From positions 62,001-126,000 of the forward strand of contig NZ_BMFG01000007.1 of NCBI RefSeq assembly GCF_014638005.1: a stretch of DNA of 64,000 bases. The letters are read 5' to 3'. The first letter of the stretch is position 1. Each line of letters starts with the position of its first letter. The position numbers were made by a program, and so were the translations under genes. Below the pieces are notes generated by a model. It did no database searches. It was not told where the DNA came from and saw nothing but the letters and a program-made list of their open reading frames with translations. Below, piece by piece: positions 1 to 8,504 of the stretch. Origin of the DNA: Flavobacterium orientale (GTDB taxonomy: Bacteria; Bacteroidota; Bacteroidia; Flavobacteriales; Flavobacteriaceae).

Positions 1-1479
1 ACTTTAGATCCGGCTTTTTCCAAATCACAAAACATCATTTGGGCTTGCAATCAATTGTTTAACGGATTGGTTCAGTTGGATGACAGTTTGCACATTCAAC
101 CCGATATTGCCAAACGTTGGACGATTTCGGAAGATGGAAAAACCTATCAATTTATACTTCGTAACGATGTTTATTTTCACAAGCATCATTTGTTTGGGAA
201 AGATTCAACCCGAACTGTGAAAGCAAGTGATTTTGAATACAGTTTGAACCGATTAAAAGATGAAAAAATCGCTTCTCCAGGAGGATGGATTTTACAAAAT
301 GTAGAAAATTTTGAAGCAATAAACGACACCCTTTTCGAAATAAAATTAGCCAAATCTTTTCCGGCTTTTTTGGGATTATTATCTATGAAATATGCGTCGG
401 TGGTACCAAAGGAAATTATTGAAAGTCCAAATTATGATTTCAGAACCAAACCCATTGGAACCGGACCGTTTCAATTTAAATTTTGGGAAGAAAATGTAAA
501 ATTAGTTTTGAGACGAAACCCAATTTATTTTGAAAAAGACGAAAACGGAAAACAATTGCCGTATTTGGAAGCTGCTGCCATCACATTTTTACCCGATAAA
601 CAAAGTGGCTTTTTAGAATTTATTCAAGGAAAAATTGATTTTGTTTCCGGATTAGATCCTTCGTATAAAGATGAAATTCTGACGCAAAAAGGCGAATTGC
701 AACCGAAATATGCCAACGATGTGAATTTGATTAGTGGTTCGTACCTCAACACGGAGTATTTAGGTTTTAGAATGGATGGTTCGGATAAAACGATTTTGGA
801 CAAACGCATTCGTCAAGCGTTGAATTATGGTTTTGATCGAGCTAAGATGATTACCCATCTTCGAAACAATATGGGAATTCCCGCAACAAGTGGGATAATT
901 CCAAGCGGAATGCCGAGTTTTAACAACCAAAAAGGCTATGACTTCGAACCAGAAAAAGCCAAATCGTTGGTAGCTGATTATATCAAAGAAACCGGTATCA
1001 AAAAACCAAAAATCGTTTTAAGTACGAATCCAACCTATATAGATATTGGTGAATTTTTACAACGTGAATGGCAAAAAATGGGTTTGGATGTAGAAATTGA
1101 TGTGAATCCGCCATCAACATTACGACAAGCGATTGCAACCGGAAAAGTCACCTTCTTTAGAGCCAGTTGGATTGCCGATTATCCCGATGCGGAGAATTAT
1201 TTATCACTTTTTTACAGTAAGAATTTTGCTCCAAATGGTCCGAATTACACGCATTTTTCAAATGCAGCATTTGATACTTTGTATGAAAAAGCATTTTTAG
1301 AAACCGATGATGCCAAACGATTTGCATTGTATCAACAAATGGATAAAATCATCATTGAGGAAGCTCCGGTTATTTTACTTTTTTATGATAAAGTAGCGAG
1401 GTTTACACGAAAAAATGTGGAAGGTTTGGGGATAAATCCCTTGAATTTGCTATCTTTAAAAAGGGTTAAGAAGATTTAA
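1..1479 (+). CDS. ABC transporter substrate-binding protein, peptide type (5' truncated)
   Basis: The frame is open from base 1, so the window edge removes the start and any signal peptide; about 492 residues remain. The visible protein has the extended family 5 solute-binding (SBP_bac_5, DppA/OppA-like) pattern: an early 'LFNGLVQLDD' segment, 'WTISEDGKTYQFILR', a 'GTGPFQFKFW' stretch near the first third, and 'RQALNYGFDRAKMI' in the second half. Family knowledge says these proteins bind oligopeptides or related solutes outside the inner membrane and deliver them to an ABC permease. No permease genes follow on the right, so any partners lie to the left or elsewhere. Substrate cannot be read from the sequence. 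Confidence 0.85.
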   Translation, partial: TLDPAFSKSQNIIWACNQLFNGLVQLDDSLHIQPDIAKRWTISEDGKTYQFILRNDVYFHKHHLFGKDSTRTVKASDFEYSLNRLKDEKIASPGGWILQNVENFEAINDTLFEIKLAKSFPAFLGLLSMKYASVVPKEIIESPNYDFRTKPIGTGPFQFKFWEENVKLVLRRNPIYFEKDENGKQLPYLEAAAITFLPDKQSGFLEFIQGKIDFVSGLDPSYKDEILTQKGELQPKYANDVNLISGSYLNTEYLGFRMDGSDKTILDKRIRQALNYGFDRAKMITHLRNNMGIPATSGIIPSGMPSFNNQKGYDFEPEKAKSLVADYIKETGIKKPKIVLSTNPTYIDIGEFLQREWQKMGLDVEIDVNPPSTLRQAIATGKVTFFRASWIADYPDAENYLSLFYSKNFAPNGPNYTHFSNAAFDTLYEKAFLETDDAKRFALYQQMDKIIIEEAPVILLFYDKVARFTRKNVEGLGINPLNLLSLKRVKKI

Positions 1480-1528
1480 CCGCAAAGTTCGCAAAGGTTT
1501 ACGCTAAGTTCACAAAGAAAACTTTGCG
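1478..1528 (+). repeat. Dispersed intergenic repeat, copy A (CGCAAAGTTCGCAAAG type)
   Basis: Directly after the solute-binding gene lies AACCGCAAAGTTCGCAAAGG followed by a second, imperfect 'gcTAAGTTCACAAAG' iteration and 'ACTTTGCG', so it is internally repetitive. Related copies occur at 1876-1909 (same strand) and 2468-2510 (inverted). Not coding. It looks like a small dispersed intergenic repeat of the host genome. Confidence 0.7.
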
Positions 1529-1566
1529 AGAGAATTTTAAAAAATTTAGAAATAAAAAAGAGGTCT

Positions 1567-1869
1567 ATGGGTGGAGGTGGTTCAATGCTTCAAGCAATAA
1601 TAAGTTTACGAAACAACAAACGCAATAGAATTGACAAACAAAAACGTTTGGAAAACACGTCCAACGAAACGTCTGAGTTTGTGGATCACATTCAAGCAAC
1701 TCCTGAATTATTGGAATCCATCCGAGAGAAAATGCAAGCAGAACGAAAAGCGGAACAGAAAAAACTAATTAGAAGTGTCACTTTATTTATAATTGTACTT
1801 TTTATTGTACTTTATATTTTCAATCACAATTGGAAATGGATTGAGGGATTTTTTTATAAAGTAAAATAA
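1567..1869 (+). CDS. Small conserved-type membrane protein (function unknown)
   Basis: A 100-residue protein beginning MGGGGSMLQAI. The N-terminal two thirds is basic and highly charged, with no signal peptide. One hydrophobic span at about residues 69-86 (rich in Ile, Val, Phe and Leu) is followed by a short tail with Trp and Lys residues. This predicts a single-pass inner-membrane protein with a charged cytoplasmic N-terminus. The ATG follows an AGAGGTCT stretch that could serve as a weak ribosome site. Repeat copies flank it on both sides, so it is probably its own transcription unit. I recognise the opening as typical of short unnamed Flavobacteriaceae proteins but know no function. Confidence 0.6.
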   Translation: MGGGGSMLQAIISLRNNKRNRIDKQKRLENTSNETSEFVDHIQATPELLESIREKMQAERKAEQKKLIRSVTLFIIVLFIVLYIFNHNWKWIEGFFYKVK

Positions 1870-1875
1870 TTTTTT

Positions 1876-1909
1876 AACCGCAAAGTTCGCAAAAGTTTAA
1901 GCGAAGAAC
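1876..1909 (+). repeat. Dispersed intergenic repeat, copy B
   Basis: TTAACCGCAAAGTTCGCAAA follows the stop of the 100-residue membrane protein and matches copy A over its first 20 bases or so before diverging into GAAGAACGAGAAG. Confidence 0.65.
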
Positions 1910-1922
1910 GAGAAGAAATATA

Positions 1923-2441
1923 TTATTTATTGAACTTATATTCACGAAAAAACCACCCGGTATTATAATCTTCAAATCCTAAATATTTCACTTTTCTATT
2001 TTTTAATTCTTTTTCTAAAACATCAACTCCTGAAACGAAACTACTAAGTATTTCAGATGTTTTACCTGATTTAAAATAAATTACAAGTGATTTCGATTTC
2101 CAAGCATATCTTCCAAAATAAACTTCTGATTTTGAAAATCCTAAAATTTCATCAACATTAAATTTAGCTATCTTTAATTTATTCAATTCGAAAATTGAAA
2201 TTTCATTTTCAGTTAATGAAATATATTTAAAATAGAAACAGAAAAAATAACCTAAATGAAAAATTATATAACCTATAAACAAAGAAAAAACTATTGCAGA
2301 TATTATAAATCCTGAATCTATATGTGACTTTGGCTTATCAATGAATTTAACGATACCTAAAAAGAGAAAGTAAAAAAATCCAGTAATAAAAATCAATTTT
2401 ATTGATGGCAATAAAATTTTAGGATAAAATATCTTTTTCAA
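1923..2441 (-). CDS. Hypothetical membrane protein with PH-like tail
   Basis: A 172-residue protein with two hydrophobic segments (about residues 10-32 and 45-72) and a C-terminal soluble part with alternating beta-like stretches ('YISLTENEISIFELNK', 'SLVIYFKSGK') that resembles bacterial PH-like membrane proteins; this is a weak structural guess. The only in-frame start near the N-terminus is TTG at 2441. An ATG lies at 2447-2449 but out of frame. One extra T in the short T-run between them would join it, so either TTG is used or the gene carries a one-base frameshift. It lies between repeat copies B and C and may be an accessory gene. Confidence 0.5.
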   Translation of the reverse strand: MKKIFYPKILLPSIKLIFITGFFYFLFLGIVKFIDKPKSHIDSGFIISAIVFSLFIGYIIFHLGYFFCFYFKYISLTENEISIFELNKLKIAKFNVDEILGFSKSEVYFGRYAWKSKSLVIYFKSGKTSEILSSFVSGVDVLEKELKNRKVKYLGFEDYNTGWFFREYKFNK

Positions 2442-2467
2442 AATATCATTTTAAATTTAAAAAATTA

Positions 2468-2510
2468 CTTTGCGAACTTTGCGTAAATCTTTGTGTCCTT
2501 TGCGGTTAAA
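2468..2510 (-). repeat. Dispersed intergenic repeat, copy C (inverted)
   Basis: Read on the minus strand this is AACCGCAAAGGACACAAAG followed by ATTTACGCAAAGTTCGCAAAG, the same family as copies A and B in the opposite orientation. It fills the space between the two minus-strand genes. Confidence 0.65.
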
Positions 2511-2513
2511 CCC

Positions 2514-3689
2514 TTATTCCTTCCTCCACTTCTTCGTTTCCTCAAACACATGTTCTAAAATCCTAGCATCTTCTTCTGTAAATTCTACATGACGGCGAGA
2601 CATGACTATTCGAGCAGTTTCAAAGGCTTTTTTAGTGATATAAGTTGAAAAACCTGCTGCTCCACCCCAACTGAAACTCGGCACAAAATTTCTTGGAAAT
2701 CCGCTACCAAAAATGTTGGTTGAAACACCTACAACCGTTCCGGTGTTAAACATCGTGTTGATGCCACATTTACTGTGATCGCCCATCATGAGTCCGCAAA
2801 ACTGCAAGCCGGTTTTGGCAAAACCTTCGGTTTCATAACTCCACAAACGCACTTCCTCGTAATTGTTTTTTAAATTGGAATTGTTGGAATCGGCACCAAT
2901 ATTACACCATTCGCCCAAAACGGAATTTCCTAAGAATCCATCGTGTCCTTTGTTAGAATAACCAAACAACACGGAGTTATTAACTTCCCCACCAATTCTA
3001 CTATGAGGTCCAACGGTGGTGGCTCCATAGACTTTTGTAGCTAATTTTACTTGAGCTTCTTCGCATAAGGCAAAAGGACCACGAATAACAGAACCTTCCA
3101 TGATTTCGGAATTATAACCGATATAAATGGGTCCGGTTGAAGCATTTAAAGTAACAAATTCAAGCTTTGCCCCTTTTTCAATAAATATATTTTCAGGATT
3201 GATAACGTTGACACTTTTAGGAATGGGTTGCGAAATTCTATCTTCGGTTAACAATTCAAAATCTTCACGGATGGCGGCATCATTCTTAGCAAAAATATCC
3301 CAAGTGTATTCAATCCGTAAACCTTCTTCGTTATAATCGATGATTTCATACGTATCAAAATCTACTTCTTCTTGGGTATCATTGGTATAGAAAGCAACCA
3401 CTTCATCGCCTTTAAAAATGGCTTGATTTTTTTCTAAACTTTTTATCATTTCTACTAAAACTTCATTAGGAAGAAAAGAAGCATTGATTAAAATATTCTC
3501 TTCCATTTCAACCATTGGATATTTTTCAGACAAATAATCTTCGGTGATGGTTGTGGTGGTATAGCCTAAATATTTCTCCCATTTTTCGCGAATGGTTAAA
3601 ATTCCGATACGAATATCTGCCACCGGACGTGTAAATGTAAACGGTAAAAGTGCATTGCGAACCGGTCCGTCAAAAAGTATGTAGTTCAT
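2514..3689 (-). CDS. GlmU-like sugar nucleotidyltransferase/acyltransferase
   Basis: A 391-residue protein starting MNYILFDGPVRNALLPFTFT, with a degenerate nucleotidyltransferase N-half and a left-handed beta-helix C-half made of hexapeptide-like repeats (about residues 165-330: 'GPIYIGYNSEIMEGSVIRGP', 'VGPHSRIGGEV', 'GDHSKCGINTM'). This matches the Bacteroidota GlmU-type family thought to combine GlcNAc-1-P uridylyltransferase and acetyltransferase roles in UDP-GlcNAc supply for peptidoglycan and LPS. The classic GxGxxGTRM-like nucleotide loop is not present; 'FTFTRPVADIRIG' occupies the place. Function is inferred from family resemblance; the precise sugar is uncertain. Confidence 0.75.
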   Translation of the reverse strand: MNYILFDGPVRNALLPFTFTRPVADIRIGILTIREKWEKYLGYTTTTITEDYLSEKYPMVEMEENILINASFLPNEVLVEMIKSLEKNQAIFKGDEVVAFYTNDTQEEVDFDTYEIIDYNEEGLRIEYTWDIFAKNDAAIREDFELLTEDRISQPIPKSVNVINPENIFIEKGAKLEFVTLNASTGPIYIGYNSEIMEGSVIRGPFALCEEAQVKLATKVYGATTVGPHSRIGGEVNNSVLFGYSNKGHDGFLGNSVLGEWCNIGADSNNSNLKNNYEEVRLWSYETEGFAKTGLQFCGLMMGDHSKCGINTMFNTGTVVGVSTNIFGSGFPRNFVPSFSWGGAAGFSTYITKKAFETARIVMSRRHVEFTEEDARILEHVFEETKKWRKE

Positions 3690-3721
3690 AAGTTAGCCAA
3701 TTTGAAATTCAAAGGTACTAA

Positions 3722-3745
3722 AAAGCCTTCTGAAAAGAAGGCTTT
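3722..3745 (-). terminator. Hairpin terminator after the FG-GAP gene
   Basis: AAAGCCTTCT and AGAAGGCTTT form a perfect 10-bp stem around a GAAA loop, with a T-run on the minus strand. It lies 25 bases past the stop of the minus-strand FG-GAP/ASPIC gene. Confidence 0.7.
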
Positions 3746-3769
3746 GCTAATTTGTAATTCAGAAAATTG

Positions 3770-5803
3770 TTATTTTTTAATGATTTTTTGAGTTGTTTTA
3801 TTTCCATCACTATCTGTAATGGTTATCAAATACGTACCATTAGCAAGACTTCCTAAAGATACCGAATCTGAATTTAAAGTTGGTTTCAATACTGATTTCC
3901 CATTCAAATCAAACAATTCAATTCTTGCAATTGATTTGTCTAAAGAGGATTGAACTGTTAACCTATCAGAAACCGGATTGGGATAAATTATAAACTCAGT
4001 TGTATTGATTTCATTTACATTCAAAGTAGCTCCTTCAACTACATTCAACACTTGGTTAGTGGCCGGATTCATAATGGTATCAACAACTCCCGAGGGCCAT
4101 CTTATGATAACTTGCGTAATTGCTGTTGCAGTACCGATTCCAAAATGAGCATTTAACGAATTCATATAACGAAAACCATCTCCACTTCTGATGTCACGAA
4201 TTTGTTTTCCCCAAGCTCCGTAAATTTCAACACGAGCTCCAATTCCTTGTTTATTACTTAAAATGCCGTCTAACGTGATTTTTATCCATTTATTAGCATT
4301 TCCATTATTGATACGAAGGTTGTTTCCGTTCATAACATCAATAAAACCATCGTTGTTTAAATCGCCTAAAGCACCCGCAGAAAATCCGGTAGCTACAGGT
4401 GAAAATGTCATGTTCCCGTTATTATACATAATCGTGTTACTTGCACCACAAAACACATCAATAAAACCATCGTTATTAAAATCTTGTGCTACATATTCTG
4501 TACTAACTCCATTAAAATTATGAAACCCTGAATTAGGGGTTACATCGGCAAATGTTCCGTTTCCATTATTTCGCATCAAACGGTGTCCGCCGGCAGTAAA
4601 TGAACTCGCTCCAACTAAAGCATCCATATAACCATCATTATCAAAATCGCCCCAAGCTGAAGACCACGTTTGAACACCGCTAGCCATATTAGCTGCAGCG
4701 GCAACATTAGTATAAACACCACTTCCGTTTTTCTTGTGCAATTCGTCAATAGAAGCCGGAGATCCCGCACCTCTACATTTTGCTATGAATAAATCAACTT
4801 GAGAATCATTATCATAATCAACCCAAATAGATCCATAATTCCCTCCATCGGCAACATTTCCTAAACCGCCTTGATTGAAAACTAAATTTCCGTTTCCATC
4901 ATTTAAGTAGTAAACGTTTGGAGCCACATCATGACATACAAAAGCATCCAAATGCCCGTCGTTATTGATATCCACAAAATTAGTGCGTTGCGAAAATACA
5001 TATTGAGGAAATGTTATTTTTTCAAAAGCAGTTCCATCAGCATTAGCTTTCATAAAAGTAACGCCACTGCCTCCACCATATAATAAATCGGTTCTTCCGT
5101 TACCATCAAAATCACCGGCTGCTAAACTCCACGAAGGTAAATTTTCTGCAGTTGGTGTTGGAATATTTACAACTGTAAATCCACCTCCAACATTTTGATA
5201 TTGAATGTGAACATTAGCTGATCCTACTGAAACAATATCGTCCAATTTATCACCATTCATATCAACAACGCCATTTTTATAGGTTCCTGCAATAGAAACC
5301 ACTTGAGTTGTAAAACTAATTGGTACAGCGATTTGTGTTACAGGAATTTCAGGTTCAGGAGCTGCATTCTCAATCAACTGAAAAGTGATGTTGTTGGCTA
5401 ATGCTCCCCAACGGTTATCAAATGCAATGGTGTAAGTTGTACCAGCTGTAACGGCAAACGTGGCCACAGACAAAAAACCTGAGCCACTGTCATCATCTCC
5501 AGCCACACAAACCAACGAAGCACAAGTACCTGAATAAACATTAAAACGGGTATCTTTTCCATTATTTATGGGTAAATCAGTAGTTACAGTTACGCTTAAA
5601 TCTTCATCCGGAGTATAACTATACCACAAAGCAGCAGTAGCAGTACCAGAAGTTGTACAATATACTGTTGGGCCAGTCCCATTCACAAGACCCATAATAT
5701 GAGACCCGGAAGTAATTTCTAAAGCAGTTGCACAAGAACTCTGTGCTTTTGTAATTCCGGCTGTAAAAAAGAATACTAACAGGAAAAAGTAATTTTTTTT
5801 CAT
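3770..5803 (-). CDS. T9SS-exported FG-GAP/ASPIC-UnbV repeat protein
   Basis: A 677-residue secreted protein with a signal peptide (residues 1-20, ending 'AGITKAQSS'). A beta-sandwich region follows (about 20-150), then many FG-GAP/VCBS propeller repeats with calcium-type motifs ('GDFDGNGRTDLLYG', 'VDINNDGHLDAFV', 'GDFDNDGYMDALVG', about 180-490). An ASPIC/UnbV-like segment ('GIGARVEIYGAWGKQIRDIR', 'HFGIGTA', 'IRWPSGVVDT', about 510-590) comes next, and finally a type A T9SS sorting domain ('FIIYPNPVSDRLTV' through 'KTTQKIIKK'). Family knowledge places such proteins on the cell surface after T9SS export. The next minus-strand gene upstream, a diheme cytochrome-like lipoprotein, ends 10 bases away, so the two are probably cotranscribed. 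Confidence 0.9.
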   Translation of the reverse strand: MKKNYFFLLVFFFTAGITKAQSSCATALEITSGSHIMGLVNGTGPTVYCTTSGTATAALWYSYTPDEDLSVTVTTDLPINNGKDTRFNVYSGTCASLVCVAGDDDSGSGFLSVATFAVTAGTTYTIAFDNRWGALANNITFQLIENAAPEPEIPVTQIAVPISFTTQVVSIAGTYKNGVVDMNGDKLDDIVSVGSANVHIQYQNVGGGFTVVNIPTPTAENLPSWSLAAGDFDGNGRTDLLYGGGSGVTFMKANADGTAFEKITFPQYVFSQRTNFVDINNDGHLDAFVCHDVAPNVYYLNDGNGNLVFNQGGLGNVADGGNYGSIWVDYDNDSQVDLFIAKCRGAGSPASIDELHKKNGSGVYTNVAAAANMASGVQTWSSAWGDFDNDGYMDALVGASSFTAGGHRLMRNNGNGTFADVTPNSGFHNFNGVSTEYVAQDFNNDGFIDVFCGASNTIMYNNGNMTFSPVATGFSAGALGDLNNDGFIDVMNGNNLRINNGNANKWIKITLDGILSNKQGIGARVEIYGAWGKQIRDIRSGDGFRYMNSLNAHFGIGTATAITQVIIRWPSGVVDTIMNPATNQVLNVVEGATLNVNEINTTEFIIYPNPVSDRLTVQSSLDKSIARIELFDLNGKSVLKPTLNSDSVSLGSLANGTYLITITDSDGNKTTQKIIKK

Positions 5804-5813
5804 TTAATTAAAT

Positions 5814-6917
5814 TTAATTACATGGGTTCAATGTTTCTATCCATTGTTCAATTAATTCAACACCTTCTTTATGAATGACAGATCTACCGACAATTGGCAT
5901 TCGCAATGCTTCATCTGTAGTGTTCATTCTAAAGTGCAGAACTGATCTTTCAATATTATTTGGTGTAACAATAAAAGACATAATATCATTTATATTTTCA
6001 TCCGGTGGAACACAAATTCCCATATTAACCGGATTAGACGATTCGCTAAAAGCAAAACGCATAGGTCTGTAATCACAATGACTATTTTGTTGATGACAAT
6101 GAGCACAATTGATATCGATATAAGATCTTACTCTCAAATCTAAAGGCTTTGAAGCATCTTTATAATTAACAACGGTTGCTATGTTTGAAGGAATGGATGC
6201 ATCCAAATAACCCATTTCAATCCATTTTGACAATTGATTTTTTGAGCCTTCTTTGAAAGTGTATAAACTATTCAGGTTTTGAGGTTTTGGCCCAATTGGA
6301 ATAGCCGTTTGCAATGATTTATGACAGATTAAACATTCTACTTCAGAAGGAATTCTGTAATTCACATTTTGAGTGATACCGGCTTCATCTTTCCATGATA
6401 CGGGTGTATAACTTCCCTCCATTTGAAGTGATGCCTCAGTTTGATCAGCATTCCAAACATATTCAGCAAAAATCCATCCGGACTCTTTTTTGACTAACAG
6501 TCGGGTTTCAATGATACGACGACCATTTCCCGGTTGAACATTGTCGTAATAAAAATTCTTTATTAAAACAGAACCAGTAGGAAAATCTAATATTTCTCCA
6601 TCAGAACTATAAGTTGCCTTAGTGTTTTTTGGCATCCATACAAAACGCTTTTTCAAAGCATAATCTGTAAACAAAGAGCTAATAGGTTCATATGGTAAAA
6701 CACCTAATGAAGGCTCCTGATTTTTGATGTCACCTTCAAAAAATTTATATTCAGAAAGTGTAGCATAAGGTACTTGAGCTAAATCTAAAACAACAGGTGA
6801 TTCTAAATCAGGAACATCTTGATAATCATCGTTTGACGAACAAGAGAATACAATGACCACCATTACAGTAGTAAGTAGTGAAACTAATAGGAAATTCTTT
6901 TTCATGCCATTTTGCAA
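5814..6917 (-). CDS. Diheme c-type cytochrome-like lipoprotein (SO2930-type)
   Basis: A 367-residue lipoprotein: hydrophobic signal followed by 'VIVFSCSSND', where the Cys is the likely lipidation site. It has two CxxCH haem-binding motifs, CLICH (about residue 195) and CAHCH (about 273), plus conserved blocks such as 'PYEPISSLFTDYALKKRFVW' and 'RIIETRLLVKKESGW', which I recognise from the SO2930 family of diheme c-type cytochromes. Distal Met ligands are plausible in the C-terminal part ('MRFAFSE', 'ALRMPIVG') but unproven. It would be periplasmic or surface-bound and may transfer electrons. An alternative start at residue 5 (second Met) would still keep the lipobox. Confidence 0.82.
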   Translation of the reverse strand: MQNGMKKNFLLVSLLTTVMVVIVFSCSSNDDYQDVPDLESPVVLDLAQVPYATLSEYKFFEGDIKNQEPSLGVLPYEPISSLFTDYALKKRFVWMPKNTKATYSSDGEILDFPTGSVLIKNFYYDNVQPGNGRRIIETRLLVKKESGWIFAEYVWNADQTEASLQMEGSYTPVSWKDEAGITQNVNYRIPSEVECLICHKSLQTAIPIGPKPQNLNSLYTFKEGSKNQLSKWIEMGYLDASIPSNIATVVNYKDASKPLDLRVRSYIDINCAHCHQQNSHCDYRPMRFAFSESSNPVNMGICVPPDENINDIMSFIVTPNNIERSVLHFRMNTTDEALRMPIVGRSVIHKEGVELIEQWIETLNPCN

Positions 6918-7008
6918 AATTCAAACCAAATGTAATAAAAAATAAGAGTCTTAACAAAAAATTTCGATTATTAGCAAGTTATCAATGTTGAAAGGTAATT
7001 ATATTGAA

Positions 7009-8394
7009 TTAAATGTCTCGAGAGTTCTCAATTTCATTGCTAAAGTCTTCGCCTGCTCTTTTTAAAATGGTTTCAGGAAGTGCTTTTTTGGCTTTGGCTC
7101 CCATTTTTCTCAGACGCTCTACGCTACCCACAAGATTCCCTTTACCTTCTACTAATTTCCCCATTGCATTTCCGTATTCCACTTTTGCTTCATCCATTTT
7201 TTTGCCGATTTTGATTAAATCGGAAACAAAACCTTCAAATTTATCATACAAAGCTCCAGCCTGACGAGCAATTTCTAAAGCATTTTCTTGTTGCTTTTGA
7301 TTAGTCCACATGCTGTCGATGGTTCGTAAAGTGGCTAACAAAGTTGTTGGTGTAACGATAATGATATTTCGTTCAAATGCTTTGTTATACAACGAATTAT
7401 CATCATTCAAAGCAATCGCAAAAGCGGATTCAATCGGGATAAAAAGTAACACAAAATCAGGACTTTCCATTTGATACAAATCGTGGTAATTTTTATCACT
7501 CAATTGTTCTACGTGACGTTTGATAGAATTGATGTGTTCTTTTAGAAACACTGTTTTTTGCAAGTCGTCTTCTTCATTTGCATAACGTTCATAAGCCGTC
7601 AGCGAAACTTTTGAATCGACTATCATTTTCTTTCCGTCAGGTAAACTAATCACGACATCGGGAAAAACACGACTGCCCTCTTCAGTTTGAAAACTTTGCT
7701 GAACGTGGTATTCACGACCTTTTTCTAAACCGGATTTTTCGAGAACGCGTTCCAAAATTAATTCGCCCCAATTTCCTTGCATTTTACTGTCGCCTTTCAA
7801 CGCTTTTGTCAAATTGAGCGTTTCTTTACTCATTTGCTCATTCATTTCTTTCAACCCAACAATTTGCTGACGAAGAGCAGCGTGATAATCAATGCTTTCC
7901 TTATGCGTATCTTCCACTTTCTTTTCAAAATGCTGAATTTTTTCCTGTAATGGCGATAAAATATTTTTTAAATTTTCTTTATTTTGCTCGGTAAATTTTA
8001 CCGTTTTTTCTTCGAGAATTTTATTGGCTAAATTTTCAAATTCTTTCGTAAATTTTTCCTGTAACTCCTCTACTTCTTGTTTTTGTTCTTTGTTGCGTTG
8101 CCAAAGGTTTTCAAAATCGGCTTCTTTTTTGGTCAATTGCATCGATAAAGAATCTTTTTCGCGACGAATTTCTTCTTTGTCTTTTCTTTCTAATTCTAAA
8201 TTTTTTGAGAATTGGTTTTGCTCTTCCTGAAAACGAATTTTCAATTGGTCAATTTGTAATAAAAGTCCATTCACACGTTCTTCCAAACTAGATTTTTCTG
8301 ATTTGGATTGAGCTGTGAAAAGTAGTTTTCCGATATAAATTCCGATGGCTAAAGCAAGAATAAATACAATGGTAAAAAGAATAATATCTGACAT
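7009..8394 (-). CDS. rmuC: DNA recombination protein RmuC
   Basis: The start is placed at MSDIILFTIVF (ATG 8392-8394), because the 18 upstream residues are not family-like. The 461-residue protein has an N-terminal membrane anchor (about 4-26), a long charged coiled coil (about 35-175), and the RmuC core: 'MQGNWGELILERVLEKSGL', 'FPDVVISLPDGKKMIVDSKV', 'PDFVLLFIPIESAF', 'IIVTPTTLLATLRTI'. RmuC limits inversions and rearrangements at short inverted repeats and has a nuclease-like PD-(D/E)XK core. It is divergent from the methyltransferase gene with a 110-base shared promoter region. Confidence 0.93.
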   Translation of the reverse strand: MSDIILFTIVFILALAIGIYIGKLLFTAQSKSEKSSLEERVNGLLLQIDQLKIRFQEEQNQFSKNLELERKDKEEIRREKDSLSMQLTKKEADFENLWQRNKEQKQEVEELQEKFTKEFENLANKILEEKTVKFTEQNKENLKNILSPLQEKIQHFEKKVEDTHKESIDYHAALRQQIVGLKEMNEQMSKETLNLTKALKGDSKMQGNWGELILERVLEKSGLEKGREYHVQQSFQTEEGSRVFPDVVISLPDGKKMIVDSKVSLTAYERYANEEDDLQKTVFLKEHINSIKRHVEQLSDKNYHDLYQMESPDFVLLFIPIESAFAIALNDDNSLYNKAFERNIIIVTPTTLLATLRTIDSMWTNQKQQENALEIARQAGALYDKFEGFVSDLIKIGKKMDEAKVEYGNAMGKLVEGKGNLVGSVERLRKMGAKAKKALPETILKRAGEDFSNEIENSRDI

Positions 8395-8504
8395 TTGGCG
8401 ATGATTTTTTGAAGAGTAAAAATACGTAAAAGAAAAATGCATATCCAAAGAACTCTTTCAATTTGAATGAAATAATTTTTATCTTTAACAAAAATAGGTT
8501 CACT

